The translations under genes and the position numbers were made by a program. From Myxococcales bacterium (GTDB lineage Bacteria > Myxococcota_A > Polyangia > Haliangiales > Haliangiaceae): a stretch of 35,694 nucleotides of DNA. The notes beneath the pieces were generated by a model. That model was not told the DNA's origin, did not search any database, and saw nothing but the letters and a program-made list of their open reading frames with translations. How positions within the stretch are numbered: the first letter of the stretch is position 1; every line of letters begins with the position of its first letter. The stretch lies in NCBI GenBank assembly GCA_005779305.1, contig SXJR01000112.1, positions 1-35,694 of the forward strand, written 5' to 3'. Positions 8,452-21,753 of this stretch are shown here, piece after piece.

Positions 8452-10455
8452 TCAGCCCATCACCGGCGGCTGCAGCTTGACCTTGTACTTCGCCATGAAG
8501 GCCACCGCCTTGACGCCACGCGCCGCCCAGAAGAACACGCCGAAGCCGATCACCAGGAGCAGCGGCGTGCTGAGCAGGAGCATCGACCAGTTGACCTTTT
8601 CGGCCGCGGTCGCCGACGCCATGATCTTGCGCTCGATGGCCTCGATGCCGAAGCGGGCGATGAAGACGTAGACCAGCGGCAGCAGCTGGGCCAGGAGCAC
8701 CGCCGGGATGCCCCAGGTCCACCAGCGCGTGTGGGCCGCCAGCGGTACGCCCTCGTTGAAGCGCTGCTGGAAGACCTTCTGGGTCTTGCCCAGGAAGAAC
8801 GTCATCGACAGGATCACCACGGCCAGGTTGAGGACCAGGAACAGGATCACGCCGAACAGCATCAGCGCCACCATCCCGGTCGACGCGCCCTGCACGAACT
8901 GCAGGTAGTCGACGGCGCGGGCGAAGCAGGTGATGAGCGCGTCGAGCGCAGGTTTGACCACGACGCCCATGACGAAGCCCGACACGAAGGTCATGACCAC
9001 GAGCACGCCCAGCGCGCACACCGTGGCCACCATCTCGCCACCGACCCGACGCATGGCCCGCTTGACCACGTCCTGCCCGGCGGCGGCAGCGCCGGCAGCG
9101 GCGGTGGCCGGCAGCTTGACGATCTCGATGAGGGTCGGCTTGATGGCCAGGATGAACAGGAAGAGCGTCACCGCCAGGAGCACGATGGGCAGGACGCCGA
9201 AGACGAAGTTCACCTTCTTGAACATGCTGGCGATGTTCTTGAACACCGAGGCCTGCTTGACGATCTTCTGGCCGTTCTCGATGAGCAGCACCGCCGGCTG
9301 CTCGTCGCTCTTGCCGTTCAAGGACTCGAGCGTGGGCGCGAACAGCTCCTTGCCGGTGGTCACGTAGCGGGGCGCGTTCTCGTCGAGCGCGTCGAAGAAG
9401 CCGGCGGCGATCTTGAGCTGCGGGTTGGTCTGCTTCGAGACCGCGCCCTGGGCGGTCTTCATGCCCAGCATGATCACGCCGAACAGGTTGACGGTGACGA
9501 TGAACGTCGCCGCCGCGATGGCCGAGTACTTGAACAGGTTGCCCATCTGGCCCGGGTACTTCTTGTTCAGGAACAGCGGCATGGCCAGGAGCAGGAAGCC
9601 GGCCAGCGAGAACAGGAAGATCATGGTCGAGATCTTCCCCATGCGCGCGTCGGCCTTCTTCTGGATCTTGGCCTCCATGCGCTCCAGCACCTTGCGCTTG
9701 GCCAGGCGCACCAGCTTGCGGAACTGCTCGATGGTCAGCGACGGCAGGAGGTTCTTGCCGGCGGGACGGGCGTCGAGGGCGGCGTCTGTGACCTCGTTGG
9801 GGATGTCGGCGAAGGCGCCGTCGTACTCCTGCTCCTCGGCCAGCTCCTCGGCCGAGACCTTGCCGTCGCCGTCGCTGTCGGCCTCGATGTAGAGCTCGCC
9901 ATCCTCGTCGACGGTCTCGGCCACGTCCTGGGCATCGTCCTCGGCGGCGTCGGAGATGCCGTCGTTGTCGTCGTCGTTGTCGGCCGCGTCGGGGGTGCCG
10001 TCGCCGTCGACGTCGGTGTCGTCGCCGATGATGCCGTCGGCCGCGTCGGCGTCGGCGGCGGCGGCGTCGGGCGCCTCCTGGTCGTCGGGCGTCCCGTCGT
10101 TGTCGTCATCCTTGTCCTGCGCGTCGGGCGTCCCGTCGCCGTCGGCGTCGCCGGTGGCGGGCTGGCCGTCGTCGGGCTTGTCGTCGCCGGCCGCGGGCTG
10201 GCCGTCGTCGGGCTTGTCGTCGCCGGCCGCGGGCTGGCCGTCGTCGGGCTTGTCGTCGCCGGCTGCGGGCTGGCCGTCGTCGGGCTTGTCGTCGCCGGCC
10301 GCCGGCTGGTCGTCGGGTGGCGGCGGATCGTCGGCGGGCGGCGCCTGGGGCGCCTCGTCGTCTTCCTGCGCGGACGCCGGCGTGCCGATGGCGGCAAGCC
10401 CGATGAGACCGAGTGTGAGCGCGAGGACACGCAGCCAAGCGAGACGAGGGGACAT
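8452..10455 (-). CDS. Seven-helix membrane protein with Asp-rich repeat N-terminus
   Basis: A 667-residue protein of unknown function. A signal peptide (cleavage near ASA-Q) is followed by a Pro/Asp-rich region with four copies of a 12-residue unit GDDKPDDGQPAA, then Asp-rich repeats (DxDGDGTPDxxDxDDDNDG) of the TSP3 calcium-binding kind, and an EF-hand-like loop DSDGDGKVSAEELAE near residue 195. From ~residue 272 to the end about seven hydrophobic helices can be drawn, with periplasmic or cytosolic loops rich in Lys. The layout suggests a calcium- or cation-responsive inner-membrane protein, but no channel or transporter signature is recognised. AAGGAG at -12 to -7 of the ATG is a good ribosome site. 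It is convergent with the sigma factor gene (17-bp gap). Confidence 0.75.
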   Translation of the reverse strand: MSPRLAWLRVLALTLGLIGLAAIGTPASAQEDDEAPQAPPADDPPPPDDQPAAGDDKPDDGQPAAGDDKPDDGQPAAGDDKPDDGQPAAGDDKPDDGQPATGDADGDGTPDAQDKDDDNDGTPDDQEAPDAAAADADAADGIIGDDTDVDGDGTPDAADNDDDNDGISDAAEDDAQDVAETVDEDGELYIEADSDGDGKVSAEELAEEQEYDGAFADIPNEVTDAALDARPAGKNLLPSLTIEQFRKLVRLAKRKVLERMEAKIQKKADARMGKISTMIFLFSLAGFLLLAMPLFLNKKYPGQMGNLFKYSAIAAATFIVTVNLFGVIMLGMKTAQGAVSKQTNPQLKIAAGFFDALDENAPRYVTTGKELFAPTLESLNGKSDEQPAVLLIENGQKIVKQASVFKNIASMFKKVNFVFGVLPIVLLAVTLFLFILAIKPTLIEIVKLPATAAAGAAAAGQDVVKRAMRRVGGEMVATVCALGVLVVMTFVSGFVMGVVVKPALDALITCFARAVDYLQFVQGASTGMVALMLFGVILFLVLNLAVVILSMTFFLGKTQKVFQQRFNEGVPLAAHTRWWTWGIPAVLLAQLLPLVYVFIARFGIEAIERKIMASATAAEKVNWSMLLLSTPLLLVIGFGVFFWAARGVKAVAFMAKYKVKLQPPVMG
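10165..10308 (-). repeat. Four tandem 36-bp repeats inside the membrane-protein gene
   Basis: Four adjacent units at 10165, 10201, 10237 and 10273 are nearly identical; unit 3 differs by one base and unit 4 by one. They encode GDDKPDDGQPAA (last unit in reading order ends AT). The near identity at DNA level points to recent duplication and possible copy-number variation between strains. Confidence 0.9.
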
Positions 10456-10620
10456 TCAGCTCTCCTTCAATGCACCGATGCCGAGTGTCGCCAGATGTCG
10501 CATGGTGGCAAGCGACCCGTCGTCCGGAGTGCCGCGCCAAACCGACATTTCTGCTTGCCCACACCAAGGCAGATCACGGCCGCGGTTCGCCGGCGTGTGC
10601 CGTTCCGGCGGCTCGGCGGT

Positions 10621-11514
10621 TCAGACCACGCCGGTGATGAGGAGGTAGTGACTCCCGGTGACGAACACCCGGCGCCGGTGCTGCTGGAGGTACTTGCGAT
10701 AGAAGGCGACGTCCTTGACCAGCACGCCCAGCTCGGGCTGGCGCAGGTTCTTGACCCGCGCGCCGCCCAGGATCTCGCCGTCGACGTGGCGGCAGTTGGG
10801 CATGCCCAGGATGACGGCACCCTCCGGCGTGAGGTGGTCCTGGACGACCCGGCGCAGGACCTCGCGGTCGTCGACGCCGGGGCTCTGGAAGGTCCCGATC
10901 GAGACCACCAGGTCGAACCGGCCGAGGTCGTGGGCGGCGAGGGTGGCCAGATCGGCCTCGACGAAGCGGGCGGCCGGGAACCGTGCCCGCGCCACCGCCA
11001 GCGCCGTGGCGCTGTGATCGACGCCGACCACGCCGGCCTCGCTCAGCGCCGGCGCCAGCGCCAGCAGGAGCTCGACCTCGTCGCCGGTGTTGACGCCGAG
11101 ATCGAGCACGCGGGCGCCGGCGGCCGGGGCCACGCGGGCGAGCGCCTCCTCCAGGTCGAGCACGAAGCCGGGGTCCTCGCGCTTGTCGATCCGTGCAAAC
11201 GCCGACCCAGCGCCGTACTTCTCGGTGGGATCGTCGACGGCGGCGTCGTGCCAGCGGGCGCCCGGATCGAGCCGCTCGAAGCGAAGCTCGACCAGCGGTG
11301 GCGACGCCGGCCGCGGCGTGCACAGGCGCAGCTCGAGCCGCTGGGCCAGGGCCAGCCACGCCGCCAGCGGCCGGTGGACGTGGGTGACGCCGTCGATCTC
11401 GAGGGTCTCGCCGGCGTACAGGCCGCGGCCGCGATCGGGGTCGAGCACGCGGATCGTCACCTCGCTCGCGCCACCCGCCAGCGCCGCCCGCAGCTGGGCG
11501 ATGATCTCCCGCAA
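10621..11514 (-). CDS. Class I SAM-dependent methyltransferase
   Basis: About 297 residues if the TTG at 11514 is used. A SAM-binding motif I is visible ([13 protein letters not shown]), followed by the acidic motif II ([18 protein letters not shown]) and a [14 protein letters not shown] motif IV, typical of Rossmann-fold methyltransferases. The ~100-residue N-terminal part is an extra domain of unknown role. The substrate is not apparent; similar proteins act on small molecules, RNA or quinones. The frame is open far upstream, overlapping the PP2C gene, but that part looks out of frame with a real protein. A GGTGAG lies 7 bp before the TTG; a CTG at 11535 overlapping the PP2C stop is an alternative. 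It is the last gene of the minus-strand block. Confidence 0.75.
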   Translation of the reverse strand: MREIIAQLRAALAGGASEVTIRVLDPDRGRGLYAGETLEIDGVTHVHRPLAAWLALAQRLELRLCTPRPASPPLVELRFERLDPGARWHDAAVDDPTEKYGAGSAFARIDKREDPGFVLDLEEALARVAPAAGARVLDLGVNTGDEVELLLALAPALSEAGVVGVDHSATALAVARARFPAARFVEADLATLAAHDLGRFDLVVSIGTFQSPGVDDREVLRRVVQDHLTPEGAVILGMPNCRHVDGEILGGARVKNLRQPELGVLVKDVAFYRKYLQQHRRRVFVTGSHYLLITGVV

Positions 11515-11531
11515 CCCGCGCTCACCCGCGC

Positions 11532-12413
11532 TCAGTCGATCTGCTCGTTGGCGATCATCACCGCCACCACGGTGACGTTGTCGTCGCCGCCGCGCTGGTT
11601 GGCCAGATCGACCAGTTGCTGGGGCGCCCGCCGGAACCACGTGGTGGCCAGGATGTGCTCGAGCTCGCGGTTCTCGACGTAGTTGGACAGGCCGTCCGAG
11701 CAGAGCAGGAAACAGTCGCCGGCCTCGCACGCCACCGTGCGGCTATCGGCCTCGACGTCGCGCTCGAAGCCAACCGAGCGGGTGATGACGTGGCGGTAGC
11801 GCGAGGCCTTGGCCTCGGCCTCGGTCAGGTTGCCCGAGCGGACCTGCTCGGCGATCCAGGAGTGGTCGTCGGTGATCTGGCGGATGGTGTTGTCGCGGAA
11901 CAGGTAGCAGCGCGAATCCCCGGCGTGGACCACGTGCATGCGGCCGTCGTCGTAGAGCATGGCGGTCAGGGTCGTGCCCATGCCGCGCAGGTGGGGCGAG
12001 GCCAGGGCCGCGTCGAAGATGGCGAACGACGCCTCGCGGGCGGCGGCGCGGATCACCGACACCGCCGGTGCCGGCGGGGCATCGATGAGCGGGCTGGTCG
12101 GGGTGTTGGCGCCCCAGCCGGTGTCGGTCTTCTCGGCCGGCTCGTCACCACCGCCCTCCTCGAGCCGCTTGAGCAGCTCTTCGCGCCGCGACGACTCGAT
12201 CTCCCTGGCCGCCTTGACGATGTCGACCCGGGCCGAGGCGACCCGCTGGTAGACCACCTGGAGCGCCAGCCGGCTGGCGTGCTCGCCGCCCTGGTGGCCG
12301 CCCATGCCGTCGGCGACCGCGAACAGGCCGAGACCCTCGTCGACGAGGTAGCCGTCCTCGTTGTGATCGCGCTTCTTGCCGGTGTCGGTCTTGGCCCAGG
12401 CGATGAGACGCAT
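11532..12413 (-). CDS. PP2C-family Ser/Thr protein phosphatase
   Basis: A 293-residue protein covering a whole PP2C domain. Visible motifs are [59 protein letters not shown] and [11 protein letters not shown], which supply the Asp residues that bind two Mn/Mg ions. No membrane segment or sensor domain is present, so it is predicted to be cytosolic. A ~50-residue insertion rich in charged residues ([20 protein letters not shown]) interrupts the domain after the second motif. It starts 27 bp after the SpoVR stop codon and ends just before the methyltransferase. The position suggests that it reverses phosphorylation by the Ser/Thr kinase or PrkA encoded upstream; this is inference. Confidence 0.92.
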   Translation of the reverse strand: MRLIAWAKTDTGKKRDHNEDGYLVDEGLGLFAVADGMGGHQGGEHASRLALQVVYQRVASARVDIVKAAREIESSRREELLKRLEEGGGDEPAEKTDTGWGANTPTSPLIDAPPAPAVSVIRAAAREASFAIFDAALASPHLRGMGTTLTAMLYDDGRMHVVHAGDSRCYLFRDNTIRQITDDHSWIAEQVRSGNLTEAEAKASRYRHVITRSVGFERDVEADSRTVACEAGDCFLLCSDGLSNYVENRELEHILATTWFRRAPQQLVDLANQRGGDDNVTVVAVMIANEQID

Positions 12414-12440
12414 CGAAGAGGTGAACCCCTGGCGCCGATC

Positions 12441-13949
<1,509 letters not shown>

Positions 13950-13952
13950 GGC

Positions 13953-15059
<1,107 letters not shown>

Positions 15060-15061
15060 GG

Positions 15062-15280
15062 CTAGAACACCACCTCGGCGGCCTCGCCGCGATCGTTGAC
15101 GAAGCAGAGCCGGCCGCCGGTGCGGCGCGACTTCTGGGCCAGGTCGAACAGGCCCAGGGCGCGCGACAGGACGCCGAGGTAGTCGTCGGTCTCCTGCTCG
15201 ACGCAGAGCCGGGCCAGGAGCTCGGCCAGGGTCGGGTTGAGCTCGATGGCGACCGGCGCTTTTCCGCGCGGGTCGCTCAC
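15062..15280 (-). CDS. 72-residue ribbon-helix-helix-like protein
   Basis: A small protein between prkA and yeaH. The pattern [16 protein letters not shown] ... [21 protein letters not shown] reads as a beta-strand followed by two helices, resembling ribbon-helix-helix (CopG/Arc-like) regulators; the tail [21 protein letters not shown] resembles the GxKLxxVDxDGKxxxEI end common in such small proteins. It could be an operon autoregulator or a small partner of PrkA. It starts with GTG, ends 2 bp before the yeaH start and is 108 bp downstream of prkA. The space upstream carries copy A of the structured repeat described below. The function is not proven; an alternative is a scaffold protein without DNA binding. 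Confidence 0.75.
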   Translation of the reverse strand: MSDPRGKAPVAIELNPTLAELLARLCVEQETDDYLGVLSRALGLFDLAQKSRRTGGRLCFVNDRGEAAEVVF

Positions 15281-15314
15281 GGACCGCTCGCCTCGCGGCT
15301 CACGTCCCGTCCGT

Positions 15315-15387
15315 CGATCGATCGCCCTCGGCGCGGACGCCTCGTTCGATCTGAGTCTGAGAAGAGGGCTCGCATGGCTCGCCTGGG
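15315..15387. repeat. Structured intergenic repeat, copy A
   Basis: This element lies between prkA and the 72-residue gene and ends at the prkA stop codon. It shares with 31061-31137 the ordered blocks GATCGATCG, GGCG-loop-CGCC, CGATCT(G/C)AGTCTGAG, GGCTCGC and GCTCGCCTGGG, with nearly the same spacing. GATCG can pair with CGATC as an outer stem around a GGCG/CGCC hairpin. Confidence 0.6.
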
Positions 15388-15388
15388 G

Positions 15389-17431
<2,043 letters not shown>

Positions 17432-17437
17432 GGCGGT

Positions 17438-17443
17438 ACGGTA
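17438..17443 (-). promoter_or_regulatory. Leaderless-type -10 box (prkA)
   Basis: TACCGT then ACCGCC then ATG on the minus strand. The spacing equals that of the sigma factor, kinase, acyltransferase and 34264 genes. No -35 box or sigma-54 site was recognised in the 119-bp gap. Confidence 0.5.
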
Positions 17444-17522
17444 CCATGCGTCGTTCGTCCAGGGACGCTCGTGGATCCGGGCACCTACCCGAAAACGACG
17501 GCGCGATCGGCGACCGGGATTG

Positions 17523-17542
17523 CCGCGTCGTTCGCGACGCGG
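17523..17542 (-). terminator. Perfect 8-bp hairpin between activator gene and prkA
   Basis: CCGCGTCG-CGAA-CGACGCGG (minus strand) starts 8 bp after the activator stop codon. The stem is perfect and GC-rich with a tetraloop, but no T run follows. It may attenuate read-through into prkA or protect the upstream mRNA end; it argues that prkA has its own promoter. Confidence 0.5.
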
Positions 17543-17550
17543 GACCGCCG

Positions 17551-18876
17551 TCAGCGCTCGCCATGGCGCTTGATCAGCGCGTAGAGCGACATCCGGCTGA
17601 TGCCGGCGGCCCGAGCCGCCGCGGAGACGTTGTCGCCGTGGACCGCAAGCAACCCCTCGAGGTAGCGGCGCTCGAAGTCGTCGAGGACCCGCTGGCGCGC
17701 CTCCTTGTACGGGAGGCCCAGGTCGATCGGCGCCGGTGCCGCGGTCCGCGGTGGATCGATGCTGCCGGGCGCCGACGCGGCGCCCAGCACCGCGCACTGC
17801 TCGAGGAAGTTCCGCAGCTCGCGCACGTTTCCGGGCCACGCCGCACGCCCGAGCGAGGCGACGAACTCGGAACCTTGCAGCTCGAGCGCCACCTCCGGCG
17901 GCACGCGACCGGCGCGGCCAAGATCGCCCAGGATCGCTTCGACCAGGAGCGGCAGATCCTCCGGGCGACGGCGCAGGGGCGGCAGCTCGACGCGTACCAC
18001 GGCCAGGCGGTAGTAGAGGTCGGCGCGGAATCCGCCGCTGTTGACCTCGGCGCGCAGATCGCGATGAGTCGCCGCGATCACGCGCACATCGAGCGGCGTG
18101 GGCGTGGCGGCCCCGACGCGGCGAACCTCGCGCGCCTCGAGGACGCGGAGCAGCTTGGGCTGGAGCTCGAGCGGCAGCTCGCCGATCTCGTCGAGGAAGA
18201 CGGTGCCGCCCTGCGCCGCCTCGAAGGCGCCGACGCGGCGCACGGCGGCGCCGGAGAACGCGCCCCGCTCGTGGCCGAACAGCTCGGCCTCGATGAGCGT
18301 CGCCGGGATGCTGCCGCAATCGATGACGTGGAGCGGCGCAGGGCCGCGCCGACCGGCCTCGTGCAGCGCGCGCGCCGCGCCCTCCTTGCCGGTCCCGGTC
18401 TCGCCTTCGATCAGCACCGTGACGTCGCTCCCTGCCGCCCGCTCGAGCACGGCGAACGCCGCCCGCATCGCCGGCGACCGCCCCACCAGCGACCCGAAAC
18501 GGGTGCGCTCCGACAGCGGAATGGCGACGGTGCGGTCGGCGAGCTCGAAGCGCAACACGGTGCGCCCGCAGCGGATCAGGCTGCCGTGCCGCAACCGCGC
18601 CTCCTGGATCGTGACTCCGTCGACGGAGGTGGCGTTCTTGCTCCCCAGATCGCGAACGCGGACGCCACTCTCGCCGCCCTCGACCTCGCAGTGGAAACGG
18701 GACACCGTCGAGTCCTCGATCGCGAGGTCGTTGCTGGCGGCCGAACCGATCGTGCACCGCGCCTGGTCGCGCGCCCACACCGCGCCCGCCGCGGGGCCCT
18801 CGATCACCTCCAGGCGGAAGCCGCGGACGCGGGGCTCGTCGTCGCCGGCGATCAGGTCCGTGGCGCCCGCGCTCAT
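17551..18876 (-). CDS. FHA-domain sigma-54-dependent transcriptional activator
   Basis: A 441-residue protein. Residues ~40-85 form a forkhead-associated domain ([33 protein letters not shown]), which binds phosphothreonine. Residues ~130-360 are an AAA+ sigma-54-activating domain with Walker A GETGTGKE (~157), the sigma-54 contact loop GAFSGA (~202, Ser instead of the usual Thr), and Walker [10 protein letters not shown] (~228). A Fis-type helix-turn-helix closes the protein ([29 protein letters not shown]). There is no receiver domain, so the input is likely phosphorylation, matching the Ser/Thr kinase gene whose stop overlaps its start (ATGA). It probably drives sigma-54 promoters; a good one occurs at 33294 and none was seen directly before prkA. 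Confidence 0.94.
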   Translation of the reverse strand: MSAGATDLIAGDDEPRVRGFRLEVIEGPAAGAVWARDQARCTIGSAASNDLAIEDSTVSRFHCEVEGGESGVRVRDLGSKNATSVDGVTIQEARLRHGSLIRCGRTVLRFELADRTVAIPLSERTRFGSLVGRSPAMRAAFAVLERAAGSDVTVLIEGETGTGKEGAARALHEAGRRGPAPLHVIDCGSIPATLIEAELFGHERGAFSGAAVRRVGAFEAAQGGTVFLDEIGELPLELQPKLLRVLEAREVRRVGAATPTPLDVRVIAATHRDLRAEVNSGGFRADLYYRLAVVRVELPPLRRRPEDLPLLVEAILGDLGRAGRVPPEVALELQGSEFVASLGRAAWPGNVRELRNFLEQCAVLGAASAPGSIDPPRTAAPAPIDLGLPYKEARQRVLDDFERRYLEGLLAVHGDNVSAAARAAGISRMSLYALIKRHGER

Positions 18877-21704
18877 GGCAGCACCGCCAGCCGGGCGTCG
18901 GCGGCCTTCACCAGCGGGTCGTCGGGCCGACGCAGCCGGGCCAGGGCATCGCGCTCGGCTCGGGCGCCGGCGCGATCACCGGCGATCAGCGCCGCTTCGA
19001 GCCGCCACATCCGGCAGCGCCCCACCGCGCCGCCCCAGGCAGACACCATCCGACGCGGCTGCACGATCCCGCCGCAGGTCGCGGCGGCGGCCGTCACGTC
19101 GCCCTGGGCCCGTTCGAGACGGGCGATCTCGACCAGCTCGAGGAAGGCGATGCCGGCGTCCGACTCGCCGTCGAACGCGCGCCGCCACCCTGCCACGGCG
19201 GCGGCCAGGTCCCCCCGTCGCTCGGCGGCGCATGCGCCGGCGGCCGCCGCGATCGTGGCGACCGGCGACGCGAGGCTTCGCTCGAGCTCGTCGACGTCGC
19301 CGACCCGGCAGGCGAGGAGGACTCGCAGCGCCGAGACCACGAGCCCCTCGCGTCGCGACGGATGGGTGGCCTCGCGCACCTGGTCGAGGATCGAACGTAG
19401 CTCCCGCGGGTCCCGCTCGGAGACCAGCGCCACTGCGGCGAGCATGCCGACCCGTACCGACCGCTCTAAGCCGGGGACCGCGACCGCCGCAGCCTGGCGC
19501 ACGGCGTCGTCGGCGGCGCGCAGCGCGACCGGCTCCCCCTGGGCCGCGGCCAGCATCCAGCGGTGCTCGATGCTCTCCTGGGGGAGCACGGCGCTGATCT
19601 CGCGGGCGAACTCGAGCTGTCCGCGCAACGCGTACGCGGCCACCGCCCCGTCGATCACGTAGTAGTAGCCGGAGTCGGTGCGACCGGCGTCGAACCGGGC
19701 CTCGAAGCTGGCCAGCGCGGCGTCGTAGTCGCGGCGCGCGATCGCCACCAGCCCCTCCCAGCTCTCGAGCACGCGCCCCTGCGAGACGTCGATGCCGTCG
19801 AGCAGGTCGGCCAGCTCGGCCGGCGGGGCGTGGAGAAGGCGGTACTCGAGGACGTGGATGATCCCGGTGAGGAGCTGGGGGTAGTGACCGCGCAGCCGAT
19901 CGTGGACTGCCATCGCGGCGCGAGGCTGGCCGGCGTGGAACAGCGCCTCGAACCAGCCATAGAGGATCTCGCGGTCCTCGGGGTAGCGAGTCGCTTCGCG
20001 CGCGAAGTGCTCGACCGCCGCCGCGTAGTCGGCGTCGAGAAAGAGCTCCAACCCATCGACGAAGGCGCGCCGGGTCGGCGCCAGCCCGCTCCGATCGATC
20101 CGGTCGAGCTGTCCCTTCACCTCGCCCGGAGCGCCGCCGCTCCACCAGAGGGCGATCGCCAGGTAGTAACGGGCCTCCTGGTTGCGGGCATCGAGCTCGA
20201 CGGCGTGCGAGAGCGACGCGGTCGCGGCCGCGAGCTCGTGGCGCTCGAGCGCGGCCGCGCCTTCGATCATCGCGCGTTGCGACGCCTCCGCGGGGCTGGG
20301 CTGCACCACGGCGCGGGCACCGGTCAGGCGCTCGACCAGGGCCGGCGCCAGCGCGCGCATCTCGGCCGACACGGCATCGCGGCTGACCCGCGCGCGGTGC
20401 GTGAACACCTGGTGGCCACGGCGGTCGAGCGCCTGGACCTCCACCTCGAGCTCGCCTCCAACGGCGTGCAGCGCTCCACTCACGACCGCGTCGGCGCCGA
20501 GCGCGTGGGCGGCCTCGCGCCAGGCGACGGGGCTGGCATCCGGTGAGGCCAGGCGGGCACGGATGCGCGAGGCCTCGATCACGGTGATGCCTTCGACGCG
20601 GAGCATCTCGCTGGCGAGCACGTGGGGTAGGCCGTGCGCGCTGTAGTCGAGCGACGGGTCGCCGGTGCGGTCGGCGAACGGGACGAAGGCGATACGGCGG
20701 GCGCCCAGGGGTTCCTGCCGGCCCCCGGCGGACGCGACCGATCGCCGCTGGGCGAGCGCCAGCCCGGCGACCAGCGCGGTGACGAGGATCGCGGCCAGCA
20801 CCACGGTGCCGGTGCGCCGGACCGGCGGCACCAGCGCGGCCTGGAGCGCGATGGCGTCGGAGAAGCGGTCGGCGGCCCGCTCGGCGACCGCGCGCGCCAC
20901 CGTCCGCGCCAGGCGCCGATCGCCGGTCGCCGCATGCACCGCGCCGGCGACGTCGGTCGCGCGCTCGCCGTCGACGTGCAGCGGCTGGCCCGTGAAGAGC
21001 TGGAACATCGTGGCACCGGCGGCGTAGACGTCGACGCCTGGCTCGGTGGCGCGGCCGCGCAACTGCTCGGGCGCCATGTACGCCGGTGTGCCGACGCGGA
21101 CCCCGGTCGAGGTCAGCTCGCTGTCCGCGAAGGTCGCGACGCCGAAATCGGCGAGCTTCACCCCACCGTGGCGGTCGAGCAGCAGGTTGGCCGGCTTGAC
21201 GTCGCGGTGGACGATGCCGGCGCCGTGGGCGGCCGCCAGCGCGCCGACCAGGGCGCTCGCGATGCGCCGCGCCTCGGGCAGCGCCACCCGCTCGCGGCGG
21301 AGGCGCTCGGCGAGCGACTCGCCGTCGACCAGCTCCATCACCAGGTACTCCCCCTCGGTGTCGACGTCGTGGATCGTGACGATGTTGGGGTGGTGCAGCA
21401 TCGCGGCGGCGCGCGCCTCGCGCACGAAGCGCACGCGATGCTCGGCGTCGCGGCGCTCCGGGGCCAGGCGCTTGAGCGCGACGGTGCGGCCGAGCGTGCG
21501 ATCGACGACCTCGAACACCTCGCCCATGCCGCCCCGCCCGAGCAGGCGCACCAGCTCGAAGCGGCCAGGCAAGGACGCCGCGATCGCGGCGAGGTCGGTG
21601 GTCTCGGCGAGCCGGCGCGCTGGCGCCTCCGCCGACCCGGTGGGCTGCGGGTCGGGATCGAAGGTCTCGGTGGGGTCTCCACCCTCCCCCCGGTGGGCCG
21701 ACAT
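18873..21704 (-). CDS. Membrane Ser/Thr protein kinase with TolB-like and TPR regions
   Basis: A 943-residue protein. Residues ~50-290 are a Hanks-type kinase: glycine loop [19 protein letters not shown], catalytic [12 protein letters not shown] (~164), DFG (~185) and [13 protein letters not shown]. One membrane helix follows (~295-315, [17 protein letters not shown]). The outside part begins with a TolB-like domain ([21 protein letters not shown]) and then a long helical region with TPR-like helices. All kinase catalytic residues are present. The ATG at 21704 is supported by TACGCT at -12 to -7 and by the position of the first domain. Its stop codon overlaps the start of the FHA activator gene, so the two are made together; the activator is the likely substrate. 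The ligand sensed outside is unknown. Confidence 0.95.
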   Translation of the reverse strand: MSAHRGEGGDPTETFDPDPQPTGSAEAPARRLAETTDLAAIAASLPGRFELVRLLGRGGMGEVFEVVDRTLGRTVALKRLAPERRDAEHRVRFVREARAAAMLHHPNIVTIHDVDTEGEYLVMELVDGESLAERLRRERVALPEARRIASALVGALAAAHGAGIVHRDVKPANLLLDRHGGVKLADFGVATFADSELTSTGVRVGTPAYMAPEQLRGRATEPGVDVYAAGATMFQLFTGQPLHVDGERATDVAGAVHAATGDRRLARTVARAVAERAADRFSDAIALQAALVPPVRRTGTVVLAAILVTALVAGLALAQRRSVASAGGRQEPLGARRIAFVPFADRTGDPSLDYSAHGLPHVLASEMLRVEGITVIEASRIRARLASPDASPVAWREAAHALGADAVVSGALHAVGGELEVEVQALDRRGHQVFTHRARVSRDAVSAEMRALAPALVERLTGARAVVQPSPAEASQRAMIEGAAALERHELAAATASLSHAVELDARNQEARYYLAIALWWSGGAPGEVKGQLDRIDRSGLAPTRRAFVDGLELFLDADYAAAVEHFAREATRYPEDREILYGWFEALFHAGQPRAAMAVHDRLRGHYPQLLTGIIHVLEYRLLHAPPAELADLLDGIDVSQGRVLESWEGLVAIARRDYDAALASFEARFDAGRTDSGYYYVIDGAVAAYALRGQLEFAREISAVLPQESIEHRWMLAAAQGEPVALRAADDAVRQAAAVAVPGLERSVRVGMLAAVALVSERDPRELRSILDQVREATHPSRREGLVVSALRVLLACRVGDVDELERSLASPVATIAAAAGACAAERRGDLAAAVAGWRRAFDGESDAGIAFLELVEIARLERAQGDVTAAAATCGGIVQPRRMVSAWGGAVGRCRMWRLEAALIAGDRAGARAERDALARLRRPDDPLVKAADARLAVLP

Positions 21705-21710
21705 CGAAGG

Positions 21711-21716
21711 AGCGTA
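21711..21716 (-). promoter_or_regulatory. Leaderless-type -10 box (kinase gene)
   Basis: TACGCT, CCTTCG, then ATG at 21704 on the minus strand: hexamer at -12 to -7. No Shine-Dalgarno sequence. This is the probable promoter of the kinase-activator pair. Confidence 0.5.
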
Positions 21717-21753
21717 TCGCGGCAGGCGGCGCGGCGATACCGAGCGGCTCGGG

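Noticed and set aside
10165-10308. Tandem repeats as a CRISPR array
   Set aside because: Units are directly adjacent, in frame and coding; there are no spacers and no cas genes.
8731-11682. A 983-codon open frame on the plus strand
   Set aside because: It lies opposite the membrane protein, methyltransferase and PP2C genes and its translation is repetitive and motif-free.
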